NCBI RefSeq assembly: GCF_030758755.1
Contig: NZ_CP132387.1
Span: 372,001-436,000, forward strand
Direction of reading: 5' to 3'
Length of the DNA: 64,000 bases
Origin: Bartonella apihabitans
GTDB taxonomy: Bacteria > Pseudomonadota > Alphaproteobacteria > Rhizobiales > Rhizobiaceae
Shown: piece by piece, positions 1-9,708 of the stretch
Layout of the letters: every line of letters starts with the position of its first letter
How positions within the stretch are numbered: the first letter of the stretch is position 1
Made by a program: the position numbers and the translations under genes
Notes under the pieces: model-generated
Told to the model about the DNA's origin: nothing
The model's input: the letters and a program-made list of their open reading frames with translations, nothing else
Databases searched by the model: none

Positions 1-460
1 CTGATGCGCGTGTGGCCGCCATCCCCCCGATCGATGCATTTGCACCGGGGTCAATCGGAAAAAACAAACCGCTATCACGCAACCAACTGTTCAACTTTTC
101 TCGCGTAATACCCGGTTGTACCGTGATTGTCATATCTTCCGGTGAAAAAGATACAACCTGATCCATTTTTGAAAAATCGATACTGATACCACCTACCGGA
201 GCATTCAATTGCCCTTCAAGCGAGCTTCCCACACCAAAACCGATAATCGGCATTTTATGACGGGCGCAAATTTTGACTGTCTTGACAACATCATCTTTTG
301 ACAATGCATAAACAACGCCATCAGGCACTTCGTGCCGCAATTTTGTTTCATTGTGCGAGTGGGTATCACGAACTGAAAGATTGTTGCTGAAACGATTGCC
401 AAAGGCCGTTTCCAATTCTTTACACACTTGATCTACGGTCTTCTGATCTAATCTAGCCAT
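1..460 (-). CDS. FAD-linked oxidase, D-lactate dehydrogenase/GlcD family (partial, N-terminal part)
   Basis: Reading frame starts at ATG 460 and runs open off the left edge, giving about 153 residues. It opens with MARLDQKTVDQV and contains the FAD-binding (PCMH-type) stretch around PIIGFGVGSSLEGQ and the segment VQPGITREKLNSWL. It is closely related along its whole visible length to the next gene (1043-2440), so the two are tandem paralogs. A strong Shine-Dalgarno (GGAGAGGAG) lies just upstream of the start. The family oxidises 2-hydroxy acids such as D-lactate or glycolate with FAD; the substrate cannot be read from the sequence. The C-terminal substrate and FAD domain lies outside the window. 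Confidence 0.85.
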   Translation of the reverse strand, partial: MARLDQKTVDQVCKELETAFGNRFSNNLSVRDTHSHNETKLRHEVPDGVVYALSKDDVVKTVKICARHKMPIIGFGVGSSLEGQLNAPVGGISIDFSKMDQVVSFSPEDMTITVQPGITREKLNSWLRDSGLFFPIDPGANASIGGMAATRAS

Positions 461-1042
461 TCTCTACACTCCTCTCCCTGTATTGGATAGCTAATTTAAA
501 ATGTTGGCACGATTGAGAGTTATTTTTCAATAAAAATATTCGTAAAATAAATGTATTATGTCAATTCATTATAATATATTTGTTCTTTTAATTTCTTATA
601 TTAGAATGATTTTATAAAAACGAAAAATGTGGAATATCAATATTCCAGGAAAAATACACCTGTTAAGGCAAACGGAAATCAACGAGTCTCAATTATTGCA
701 TTTTCACCAATGGCGGGTCGAAACATGTTCCTCTGAAAAAAATCGTTTTGTTATCAATCAAGAAAATAAGAAAACAGAGATTACTTGAGCAAGTAAACGC
801 TGGAACGCGTTTTAAAAGCGGTTTATGATATTTTTTTATGCGGATTGTAAGTTTCAAGAAAATAAATAAACCGGAATAAAATCTGAAACACAAAAATAAC
901 CTCGGGAAATAAAAAAGCTGCCCATTTGATTAAAACAGGCAGCCGATGAGAGGTCAATTTTTATCGAATATACCGGAATGAAGCGCGACTGATAACCACC
1001 GTTTCAAATTTATTGGTTGGACAGCCGCTTCACCATTGATTA
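461..1042. other. Gene-free AT-rich stretch with promoter of the left gene and terminator of the right gene
   Basis: No convincing gene. Short open frames here (for example 693-893 on the minus strand) lack a ribosome-binding site and family resemblance. The left part should hold the promoter of the oxidase starting at 460. The right part holds the terminator at 911-943. Otherwise it is AT-rich. Confidence 0.5.
911..943 (-). terminator. Rho-independent terminator after the FAD oxidase
   Basis: On the minus strand, stem GCTGCC / GGCAGC (938-943 with 917-922) is followed by six T. It lies about 100 bases beyond the stop of the oxidase ending at 1043. Confidence 0.7.
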
Positions 1043-2440
1043 TCAATAGTCTTCAAATCCATATTTTCCGGGATTGAGAATATTGTCAGGATCGAGAGCT
1101 TTTTTGATAGCCCGCATGTAATCGACAGCATCGCCAAGTTCGAGCCGCAAATATTTTGCTTTTCTTTGTCCGATACCATGTTCACCTGTGCAAGTTCCAT
1201 CCATCGAAATTGCCCGTTCGGACAATCTTTCGGAAAATTCATAGACCTTCTTTTCTTCTTCTTTATTGCCTTTGTGATAGCCGAGAAGAACATGGAAGTT
1301 TCCATCACCGACATGACCGACCATTGGCCCGATGAGGTGGTGCTCCTGAAGATCTTTCTGTGTCTCACCCACACAATCGGCAAGCCTTGAAATAGGCACA
1401 CAGGCATCAGTGGAAAAAACATCGCAATCGGGTAAGCTTGCCTGTGCTGCCCAAAAGGCTTCGTGGCGGGCTTTCCAGAGTTCCGCGCGTTTGTCCGGAT
1501 CGGTCGAATGTTTGAAATCTTTTGATCCATGGCTTGCCGCTATTTCGCCAAACAATGAAACTTGTGCAGCAACGCTGGTTTTATCGCCATGAAATTCGAC
1601 ACAAAGTGTCGGAAGGGGTTCAAGTTTCAACCCCGAATAGGCATTGCAGGCTTTTGTCATGAATTCATCAAGAAGTTCGACACGTGCGAAGGGAATAGCA
1701 CATTGTATTGACTCAATAACCGCATTGCAGGCATCGGTTACAGTCGGGAAAGTGCAAGCGCCACACGAAACGACTTCCGGAAGCGGATGCAGACGTAAAG
1801 TAATTTCGGTAAAAATGCCAAGGGTTCCTTCAGAACCAACAAGAAGACGGGTCAGGTCATAGCCGGCGGCCGATTTTTTGGCGCGGCTTGCCGTGCGGAT
1901 AATTCTCCCGTCTGCCATAACCGCTTCAGCACTTAAAACAGCTTCTCTCATCGTGCCATAGCGCACGGCATTGGTTCCGGATGCACGTGTCGAGGCCATG
2001 CCACCAATGGATGCATCGGCACCGGGATCAATCGGAAAGAACAGACCACTGTCGCGCAACCAGCTATTCAGAGTTTCGCGTGTAATGCCGGGCTGTACAG
2101 TTATCGTCATATCTTCTGGTGAAAAAGAAACGACCTGATCCATTTTTGAAAAATCGATGCTGATGCCACCTTTAGGCGCATTGAGCTGCCCTTCAATGGA
2201 GCTTCCGGCTCCGAAGGGAATAATCGGCATTTTATGCTTGGCGCAAATCTTTACGATTTTTACAACATCGTCTTTATTGGTTGCATAGACAACGCCATCA
2301 GGAGCTTGTTGATAAAGTGCGGTCACATTATGGGAATGAGCCTGACGGACAGAAAGATTGCGGCTGAACCGGTCTCCGAAAGCCGCTTTCAATTCTTCAC
2401 AAACACGATCTATTGTCGCTTCATCGCAGTGTTTTGCCAT
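1043..2440 (-). CDS. FAD-binding oxidoreductase, D-lactate dehydrogenase (cytochrome)/GlcD family
   Basis: 465 residues. The N-terminal FAD_binding_4 domain (about residues 40-220) contains PIIPFGAGSSIEGQ and the second FAD segment VGSEGTLGIFTEITL. The C-terminal FAD-oxidase domain carries the family motifs GHVGDGNFH and CTGEHGIGQRKAKYL. Such flavoproteins oxidise D-lactate, glycolate or related 2-hydroxy acids and pass electrons to the respiratory chain. The frame is open to 2509, but ATG 2440 is chosen because it aligns with the start of the paralog at 460 and follows a purine-rich GAGAAAG. It sits directly upstream of that paralog on the same strand, with a terminator between. Substrate assignment is inference. 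Confidence 0.88.
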   Translation of the reverse strand: MAKHCDEATIDRVCEELKAAFGDRFSRNLSVRQAHSHNVTALYQQAPDGVVYATNKDDVVKIVKICAKHKMPIIPFGAGSSIEGQLNAPKGGISIDFSKMDQVVSFSPEDMTITVQPGITRETLNSWLRDSGLFFPIDPGADASIGGMASTRASGTNAVRYGTMREAVLSAEAVMADGRIIRTASRAKKSAAGYDLTRLLVGSEGTLGIFTEITLRLHPLPEVVSCGACTFPTVTDACNAVIESIQCAIPFARVELLDEFMTKACNAYSGLKLEPLPTLCVEFHGDKTSVAAQVSLFGEIAASHGSKDFKHSTDPDKRAELWKARHEAFWAAQASLPDCDVFSTDACVPISRLADCVGETQKDLQEHHLIGPMVGHVGDGNFHVLLGYHKGNKEEEKKVYEFSERLSERAISMDGTCTGEHGIGQRKAKYLRLELGDAVDYMRAIKKALDPDNILNPGKYGFEDY

Positions 2441-2863
2441 TCTTTTTACTTTCTCTTCGGGTGGGCAATTTTCTTTTGCCACTTTCGCGCCAAGCGCAAT
2501 AAATTGCAATGATATTTCAAAATATTATGATTGATTTCGGTCTTTTGCGATAATTTTTTTAAAGGATTGAAAATTTATTCCAAAGGAATAGGCGCTTCTG
2601 TTTAACCACTGTGAAATCGTTTCAGTTAATGCACAATTGCTTGGTGATAAAATTTCTTGTGAGTGTCAACTTCACCCGTCATTCCGGCATGATTATTTTG
2701 GCTGTACGAACAGAATGTGACAGACAGACTTAATTCGCATCCATCCCGGTGCTTTTTGTAAATGCTCTCACCTCTGGTCAATCCACTTTAAAACTTTTCA
2801 TCCAATATGATGAGCGGAGAAGATTGACCTGATCTAATAAAGTTGGTGAGAGCATCGTTAAGG
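2441..2863. other. Gene-free stretch between FAD oxidase and copper ATPase
   Basis: About 420 bases without a gene. The right-hand end carries the long inverted repeat at 2762-2855. The left-hand end should hold the oxidase promoter; no clear -35/-10 pair was recognised. Confidence 0.5.
2762..2855. repeat. Long imperfect inverted repeat, possibly terminator or mobile palindromic element
   Basis: The outer arms ATGCTCTCACC (2762-2772) and GGTGAGAGCAT (2845-2855) are exact reverse complements. An inner pair, GGTCAATC and GATTGACC, is also complementary but offset. The whole unit could fold into one long branched hairpin. It lies just past the stop of the copper ATPase on the minus strand, so it may end that transcript, though no T-run follows. 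Confidence 0.6.
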
Positions 2864-5348
2864 CTACAAACGGGGTTTGAAACGTTTCAAACGCAATGCA
2901 TTGGAAAGCACAAAGACACTTGAAATTGCCATTGCCGCGGCGGATAGCATTGGCGACAACTGTACGCCCCAGACCGGATAAAAAATTCCGGCAGCAACAG
3001 GAATGAGCAAAACGTTATAACCGAATGCCCAGAACAAATTTTGCTTGATGTTGCGGATTGTTGCTTTTGAAATGGCAATCGCATTGACAACGCCTGTCGG
3101 ATCGCCCGACATTAAAACAACATCGGCACTTTCAATAGCAACATCGGCACCTGTTCCAATGGCAATGCCGGTATCGGCAGCGGCAAGTGCCGGTGCATCA
3201 TTGATGCCATCACCAACAAAGGCGACACGCCGTTCGCCCCCACTTATTTTTTTCACAGCATCCACTTTTCCTGCCGGAAGCACTTCAGCGACGATTTCTG
3301 AAATACCGAGTTTTGAGCCGATTGTCTTTGCTGTGTTACGGTTATCGCCTGTGACAAGCGCTGTTGCGATGCCCATGTTTTGAAGTTCGGAAACTGTTTT
3401 TGCCGAATTTTGTTTGACGGGATCTTCAACGGCAAAAATTGCAGCCGCCTTATTGTCTATCGCGGCATAAAAGGGCGTCATACCTTCATTACCGAAAATC
3501 GCGGCATCTTTGGCAAAACCGGAGATATCGACATTTATCTCTTTCATATAACGGTCGGCCCCGATAATGACTTCCCGTCCATTAACTTTGCCGGAAATAC
3601 CAAATCCGGGTTTGGAATTGAATTCTTCGACAGTTGAAAGGGTTATTCCGGCCTTTTTCGCAGCTTCATTCAAAGCCTCGCCAATCGGGTGTTCGGAGCG
3701 TAGTTCCACTGCTGCAACATCCGCCAATGTTTGTTTTTCATCAAATCCCGTGGCTGTGATTATTTTATTCAAAACAGGTTTACCAACCGTCAGTGTGCCG
3801 GTTTTGTCAAAAGCAACAATATCGGTATCACGCAATGCTTGTAACGCGTCGCCGCGGCGGAACAAAATACCGAGAGTGGCCGCCCGACCTGTGCCCACCA
3901 TAATGGATGTCGGTGTTGCAAGACCCATTGCACAAGGGCAGGCGATGATGAGTACCGATACACCGGCAATAAGAGCATGCGGAAATTGCGGGGCAGGCAG
4001 ACAAAAAACCAGATAAAAAACGTAACAATTGCGGCTGCAAAAACAGCAGGGACAAACCAGCCGGTTACCTTATCGACCAAAGCCTGAATGGGTAGTTTTG
4101 CACTTTGTGCGTCTTCGACCATTTTCTGGATTTGTGCAATAAGTGTATCGCCACCGATCTTTTCAGCACGAAATGTCAAGGAGCCATTGCCATTGACAGT
4201 TCCGCCATAAACCTTGTCGCCTTCTTTTTTGGCAACCGGTAAAGGTTCGCCCGTCATCATGGATTCATCAACATTCGAGTTGCCGCTTGTGACAGAACCG
4301 TCAACAGGGAATTTTTCTCCCGGCCGCATTACAATAATGTCGCCGACAGCAACATCATCAAGCGCAACATCTGTTTCTTCATTGTTTCTTAAAACATGTG
4401 CTGTTTTCGGTTTCAAACCGGCAAGCATACGGATGGCTTCACTGGTGCGTCCACGTGCACCTGCTTCAAGATAACGGCCAAGCAGAATTAAAGTAACGAT
4501 GACGGCTGCTGCCTCGAAATAAACATTATTAGTTCCCTCCGGCATATAAGCGCCGGCGAAGGTTGCAACGGTAGAATAGGACCATGCAGCAAATGAACCG
4601 ACTGCAACAAGCGAATTCATATCCGGAGTGGCACGAAAGAGATTGGGAATGCCGGCTTTGAAAAACCTCCAACCGGGCCGAAAAGCACTAGTGTTGTCAA
4701 AATAAATTCGACGAGGCGGGAGGGGAACATACCAATCGTCGTCATCACGAAATGATGGAACGGCGGTATGATATGGCCACCCATTTCGAGAACGAAAACC
4801 GGAATGGTGAGAATAAGAGCTATAACAAGAGAGCGGCCAAGTTTATGCGCTTCAATGGCTTGTCTGTCGACTTGCTTATGATTATTGACGGGCTTTGCAC
4901 CATAACCGGCTTTTGCAACAGCTTTCTCCAGCGCATCAATTGTCGCGACATTTTTAAGCATCTCGACATGGGCACGGTTTGTTGCGAGATTAACAACAGC
5001 AGTCTTTACCCCTTCTACCGAAAGCAACGCCTTTTCAACGCGCCGCACACAAGAAGCGCAACTCATACCTTCAATATCAAGATCAACCGGCTGGTAACCT
5101 ACTTCATAACCGGCTTTCTCGACCGCTTGCACAAGCTCGTTAATACCAATTTTATTTTTGCTCGTAACGTCAGCTTTTTCTGTTGCCAGATTGACAACAG
5201 CATTGTCTACGCCCTCAACTTTTTTGAGCGCTTTTTCAACGTGGCGAACACAAGATGCACAAGTCATCCCGTCAATATCAAGCTCGATATGAAAATTATC
5301 ATTTGCCGGAGATTGACCGGTTTCTTCCGTTTGTGAAGTTGTTGTCAT
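2864..5348 (-). CDS. copA: Copper-exporting P1B-type ATPase CopA (two frameshifts)
   Basis: Reconstructed protein of about 828 residues, now in three frames. Part 1 (from 5348) has two heavy-metal-binding domains (GMTCASC and GMSCASC) and the first membrane helices. Part 2 carries further helices and the actuator domain (MTGEPLPV). Part 3 holds the metal-site CPC (in [13 protein letters not shown]), the phosphorylated Asp in DKTGTLT and the hinge [11 protein letters not shown]. The breaks are near 4673 (CCCGG where one more G restores [10 protein letters not shown]) and near 3998 (one base missing before PAPQFPHAL). CopA exports Cu(I) from the cytoplasm. ATG 5348 is preferred over the GTG at 5357 because AAAGGTG precedes it. 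A CueR-type promoter lies directly upstream, and no cueR gene is next to it. Both breaks could be sequencing errors. Confidence 0.88.
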
Positions 5349-5369
5349 GACACGCACCTTTCACATCAA

Positions 5370-5400
5370 GAGATAATGGTTCCCCTTATGGGAAGGTCAA
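5370..5400 (-). promoter_or_regulatory. CueR/HmrR-type copper-responsive promoter of copA
   Basis: On the minus strand, -35 TTGACC (5395-5400) and -10 TATCTC (5370-5375) are separated by 19 bases, the stretched spacer typical of MerR-family promoters. The spacer region contains the dyad ACCTTCCCATAAGGGGAACC. It sits about 20 bases before the copA start, so the 5' leader is short. Confidence 0.82.
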
Positions 5401-5413
5401 GAGAAAAAATATG

Positions 5414-5447
5414 AAAAAAAGCCTTATCCGATTGAACCGGATAAGGC
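5414..5447 (-). terminator. Rho-independent terminator after the DUF882 gene
   Basis: A perfect 10-bp stem GCCTTATCCG / CGGATAAGGC (5421-5430 with 5438-5447) is followed on the minus strand by seven T. It lies just past the stop at 5483 and separates this gene from the copA promoter. Confidence 0.85.
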
Positions 5448-5482
5448 CTTGATAAAAGATCAAATATTTACGACGACTAAAA

Positions 5483-7042
5483 TCAATATGTGTCGTTGAT
5501 ACGTGCTACAGCGTGGAAGTCGATCGCACGACCTCTGAGTTCTGCAACCCGCGAAACTTCCTGCTTTTTCTCCAGACCGGAAACAAAGACCACATTCGGC
5601 ACTTTGCGCAATTCCTCGTCAGGAGCGAGCATATCCGAATTTGTTAAAGAAGCCGGTGCTCTATTTTCGTTTTCCGAAATAATGTTTTTCACGTCTTCTT
5701 CATCAGGACGGTCGACTTTTGGAGCGGTTTTCGGTGCTTCTGCAGATTTATTTGTATCAAGTGCTGCAACGGTTGACTTGTCGGGAGATTGGGCATCATC
5801 TGCATCGGCATAATCATCGTCTTCTTCATAATCGTCATCCGGAACAGCGATGATTTCGTTTGCTTCGATCAATGCCGTCAAATCGTCGCCCGGAACCTTA
5901 TCAGCCAACTTTCCGGTCTCACCCCCATTATTGGCAATAGCAAGAGCAACTTTGTCAGCCTCATCCTGCCGCAAAGGTCTTGATTCCGGCAAAGGAACCG
6001 ACGCCAATTTGACCGGTGTCTCATTATCTTCATCTTCATCCGGTTTGAAGGTCGGTACCGGTACATTAGCATAAGCCATAACCGGTGCTTCGTTGGTCTT
6101 TTCCTCTTCTTCGTCTGTCGGTTTCATGCCCTTGCCACGCAAAGGCGAAGATTCGGGAAGCGGTGCGTCCTTTTTGGGTAATGAAACGACTGTGGTTGTC
6201 TTTGGCTCTTCGGCTACGACCGGAGCACTCGGTTGAACACGCACAGGTTGTTCGGTTGATTGTTCTTGCGAGTTTTTATGCCCGAAAAGGCTGCTGAAAA
6301 AACCACGTTTTTGAGGAGCGGGTGATGCACTGGCATAGACAACCGGCGCTCCACGACGGGCGAGCCACTCGGCTTTTGCCTCATTATATCCGGAAAGCGG
6401 TTTGCCGTCGCTTGGTATATACATTGTCTTGCCATCAGGAAATAATGCCATCAATTCGCTGCGGCTCATACGCGGCCAATGGCGCACATTGCCCACATCC
6501 ATGTGGACGAAAGGCGAACCTGAACGCGGATAATAGCCAACACCACCAACCTGCTGCTTTAATCCGATAGCACGCAATTTGGCGAGATTGACATCCGGTA
6601 GATAGAAGTCCATGGCATGGCCAAGAGTGTGTTGGCTGTTTTTGGCAACACCACTATCCGGCGAACGAGAACGCAACATATTGTTCGTAGCGGGAGAGCG
6701 ATAGGCGGAAACAACATTAATATATTCGCGCGATCCGCTGGTGCGATAGACAGACCAGATGAGATCAAACAAACGTGGATCCATATTGGTCGGTTCATTA
6801 CGCCGCCAATCACGCAAGAACACGTTCAGCCGCTTCAAACCGGCCTGATCATATTTGCCATCGCGTTTGAAAACAATTTCGGCTTTTTCACCGGTATGGA
6901 CGTAATAGAGCTTCAAAGACCTCGTCTCGGCTTTCGCCGATACAGGTGCTAACATGAAGGACAGAGCTGTGCCCATTGCCACAAAGGCCAATGACAAACT
7001 ACGAAATGTCCAAAATGATTTTCTCAATCCGTCAACCACCAT
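5483..7042 (-). CDS. DUF882/peptidase M15-family exported protein with long acidic C-terminal tail
   Basis: 519 residues from ATG 7042. The frame extends to a TTG at 7147, but that extension has no good ribosome site, whereas GACAGG precedes 7042. A hydrophobic signal segment (SLAFVAMGTALSFMLAP) ends near VSAKA. The DUF882 domain follows, with zinc-site motifs SQHTLGHAMDFYLP and FVHMDVG as in D-alanyl-D-alanine carboxypeptidase-like M15 enzymes (YcbK type). This suggests a periplasmic murein-cleaving or murein-binding role. The second half is low-complexity and acidic, with recurring PLPESxPLR blocks (twice) and a D/E-rich run. It is transcribed alone toward a clear terminator. Confidence 0.82.
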   Translation of the reverse strand: MVVDGLRKSFWTFRSLSLAFVAMGTALSFMLAPVSAKAETRSLKLYYVHTGEKAEIVFKRDGKYDQAGLKRLNVFLRDWRRNEPTNMDPRLFDLIWSVYRTSGSREYINVVSAYRSPATNNMLRSRSPDSGVAKNSQHTLGHAMDFYLPDVNLAKLRAIGLKQQVGGVGYYPRSGSPFVHMDVGNVRHWPRMSRSELMALFPDGKTMYIPSDGKPLSGYNEAKAEWLARRGAPVVYASASPAPQKRGFFSSLFGHKNSQEQSTEQPVRVQPSAPVVAEEPKTTTVVSLPKKDAPLPESSPLRGKGMKPTDEEEEKTNEAPVMAYANVPVPTFKPDEDEDNETPVKLASVPLPESRPLRQDEADKVALAIANNGGETGKLADKVPGDDLTALIEANEIIAVPDDDYEEDDDYADADDAQSPDKSTVAALDTNKSAEAPKTAPKVDRPDEEDVKNIISENENRAPASLTNSDMLAPDEELRKVPNVVFVSGLEKKQEVSRVAELRGRAIDFHAVARINDTY

Positions 7043-8039
7043 TCGTAAAACCTGTCTTGTTATCCCGCCATTTGGCGCAATAACCAAACTTCTATTGTTT
7101 GATCGTCTCGCCTCAGGGCCACCTGAATTAGGCTTTATAGTTATCAAAGTATAATCCAGAATGGTTAACAGCAGCTTTATTATGAGCTAGCAATTTTATC
7201 CTGCTAATCAAATACGACCATACCATGGCAAAAATGCCACAGAAGAGAACTTTTATCACAAATTCAGTAACTTTTTGTTACTATGGTTAATTTTTTCTTT
7301 TTATTGACACATTCTCGAGCAGCATCTCTGCCGGTTCATCTCTAATATTGGGTTTGGCGCTACCTAAAACAAGGCAAAATGGCTGTTTTTTGATCTATGT
7401 GAAGACAGTGAGAGGTCATGACGGGGAGACATGACGGGGTTGGAAAAGCAATGATAATCGCGATATGTCCTGATAATATCGCGCAAATAATATCCTGCAA
7501 AACAGCCAATGGAAAAGAAACTATCATTGCAAATGCGCCCTAATGGATATTAGAACCGGAACTTGCAAATTAAATTTGATTTTAGTTCTGTTGGTTGTTT
7601 TTCCCGACGATAAACAATAGAAAATTCGTCAATCTATATTCGTCGATAGTCACATTCATCAATCTGCGATTTTTAATAATCGCCTGTGTGAAAAGCGGAT
7701 TACATTTTGCCTTAAAACACGGCATGAGGGAAGAGTGCCGAATTCGGGCGCTTTCGAGTTGGAAATCGAAAACGTAGTTTCGTTTTGAAAAAAAGTGGTT
7801 TCGTTTTGCTATATAAGCGGGAGAACGAGGGGGAGGGCGGTTCATTCGTTTCTGCACGCAAACAGAATGAAACTATTCAGTTTCGTAAATTATGGTTGCA
7901 ATTGCGGCTATTGCGGTTTTTCCTCGCTGAAAACCAAATAAAAAGTGGTGACAAAAATATTTGTCACCACCAAATCGTTATGCTGCATTAAAATTATGCT
8001 GTGCCGACCTTTGCTGGCCAGTCTTATTTAGTCTTATTT
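7043..8039. other. Gene-free stretch of about 1 kb
   Basis: No supported gene; open frames on both strands are short and without ribosome sites. It holds the terminator at 7938-7970 and a direct repeat of CATGACGGGG at 7417-7426 and 7430-7439 (13-base period). The promoter of the DUF882 gene should lie at its left end but was not recognised. A small RNA cannot be excluded. Confidence 0.45.
7938..7970 (-). terminator. Rho-independent terminator after the NtrC-like regulator
   Basis: A perfect 11-bp inverted repeat GTGGTGACAAA / TTTGTCACCAC (7945-7955, 7960-7970) is followed on the minus strand by five T. It lies about 70 bases beyond the stop at 8040. Confidence 0.85.
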
Positions 8040-9443
8040 TCAACTTGCCCGACGCAATGTCTCGGTCTCTTTCCGACTTTCAGCATGATATTCATCAAGC
8101 TTGCGGTAAAGTGTTGAACGACCGATTCCGAGGCGACGGGCTGCTTCGCTCATGCGTCCACGATAATGGTTCACTGTGCGCTCGATGATTTCCCGTTCAA
8201 GTTCATTATAGGCGCGAACCTGACCGTTATCGTCAATAAGATGAACGGAATAACGATCATTTTTTTCTGCTATTTCAACCGGTGCATTGCTTCTGAAATC
8301 GGCAAGTTGATTTCCGGTTAATTGCGGGAAGTCACGAATTGTCAAAAGTGGCCCTTGGCTCAGCAATACGGCACGAAAAAGCACATTTTCCAGTTCACCG
8401 ACATTTCCCGGCCAATCATGCTGCAATAAAAGCGAAAGTGCCGAACCTGCCACACCATGTACATGCGGTTGTCCACTTTCAACAACAATATGTTCAATGG
8501 CACGCTGCGCAATATCGGCAAAATCGTCACGCCGTTCGCGAAGCGGGGGAATAATTACGTGGCATTCTCTCAACAGATCATAGAATTCTTTCAAAAAAAG
8601 ACCGTCTTCGACAAGCCCCTGAAGCCGTGAAGTTGAAATAGTTGTCAAACGGAACTTGGGCTCTTCGCCTTTTTCGGCTTCTTTACGTTTCTTGAGAAAC
8701 TCGACCCAGCGTTTCTGCTGATTAATTTCAAGACGATCAATCTCGCAAAGACAAATTGTTCCATGGTCAATCGCATTGATATGCGGCAGAATCTTTGTTT
8801 CCCACTTTTTCGCGTCCTGCAGCGGATCAGAAATCGGCACACATTGGATACGGACAAATTTACCTGTTGCGTAAGGGCTTTCGTGGTGGATAACGCGGGC
8901 AAGTGTCTCTCTACCAGTTCCTTTTTCTCCTTCAATGAGAAGATTTTTAGTCGATAAAGCAGCTTGTTTTGCCCGTTCGAAAGGCTCTTTCATTGCTTCA
9001 CTATTTGCGTAAAGGTCGGAGAACCGCAAGTGGTTTTCCTGCTGGCGACGAATGTAATGGACTTCACGCTCATAGGTATTGTTGATAGACAGATTGCCCA
9101 GTGTCACACTCAATCTTAGTGATGTAATCGGATAAACGAGGTAATCAACTGCACCCGCCTTCAGACTTTTCTGAAGGAGTTCCTCATTTTCAACATCGGA
9201 CATGACAACGAGTGGGGCGGCAAATCCGGTAACGCGGATTGTTGAAATGAGATCGGTTCCGCCAAGGTCACTCATCATCAAATCTACCAATGCAAATGAA
9301 ATATTACGGCGTTTACGCAACAAATCGAGTGTGCGTAATCCATTTTCTGCTTCAATTACACGATATCCGAGAGCACGAAGAATGGAAGAAGTGTTGGCTC
9401 GTTTACCATAGTCTTCGGCTGCTACTAGTATAGGACCCATCAT
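8040..9443 (-). CDS. Degenerate NtrC-family response regulator (receiver, AAA+, Fis-type HTH)
   Basis: 467 residues from ATG 9443; several ATGs cluster around AAAGGAG, so the start is uncertain by a few codons. Residues 1-120 are a receiver with the phospho-acceptor region ALVDLMMSD, but YP replaces the usual conserved KP. The central AAA+ domain has an altered Walker A (GEKGTGRET, Arg for Lys) and an altered Walker B (GTICLCEID), and I find no GAFTGA loop, the sigma-54 contact. The C-terminal Fis-type helix-turn-helix is well kept (MSEAARRLGIGRSTLYRKL). It therefore looks like a DNA-binding regulator that no longer works as a sigma-54 activator. Target unknown. Confidence 0.8.
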   Translation of the reverse strand: MMGPILVAAEDYGKRANTSSILRALGYRVIEAENGLRTLDLLRKRRNISFALVDLMMSDLGGTDLISTIRVTGFAAPLVVMSDVENEELLQKSLKAGAVDYLVYPITSLRLSVTLGNLSINNTYEREVHYIRRQQENHLRFSDLYANSEAMKEPFERAKQAALSTKNLLIEGEKGTGRETLARVIHHESPYATGKFVRIQCVPISDPLQDAKKWETKILPHINAIDHGTICLCEIDRLEINQQKRWVEFLKKRKEAEKGEEPKFRLTTISTSRLQGLVEDGLFLKEFYDLLRECHVIIPPLRERRDDFADIAQRAIEHIVVESGQPHVHGVAGSALSLLLQHDWPGNVGELENVLFRAVLLSQGPLLTIRDFPQLTGNQLADFRSNAPVEIAEKNDRYSVHLIDDNGQVRAYNELEREIIERTVNHYRGRMSEAARRLGIGRSTLYRKLDEYHAESRKETETLRRAS

Positions 9444-9708
9444 TGCTTTCATCATCTCCTTTGTGAGGACGAAAACGCATAGATAGGCGTTTGGTTGCAA
9501 AACATAGGTGTACCTCGTTTGCCCCGCAAGCTTCAGACTACTATCAATCTGATGATTACATGCAACAGAAAAGAGAATTTTTTCCAAAAAAAAAGCTTTT
9601 CCGTTGATTTCCGTCAAAAGCGACATATTGATTGAGCTATAACATGTTGTTACAGCTGTTATCAGTTGTTATCTTACCGCTTGATGTCGGTTTTTTGGAG
9701 CAAACCTG

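Noticed and set aside
693..893. 66-codon minus-strand frame
   Set aside because: No ribosome site, low-complexity composition, no recognisable family.
7582..7991. Overlapping short frames on both strands in the 1-kb gene-free region
   Set aside because: No ribosome sites or family resemblance; they read through AT-rich DNA and the terminator.
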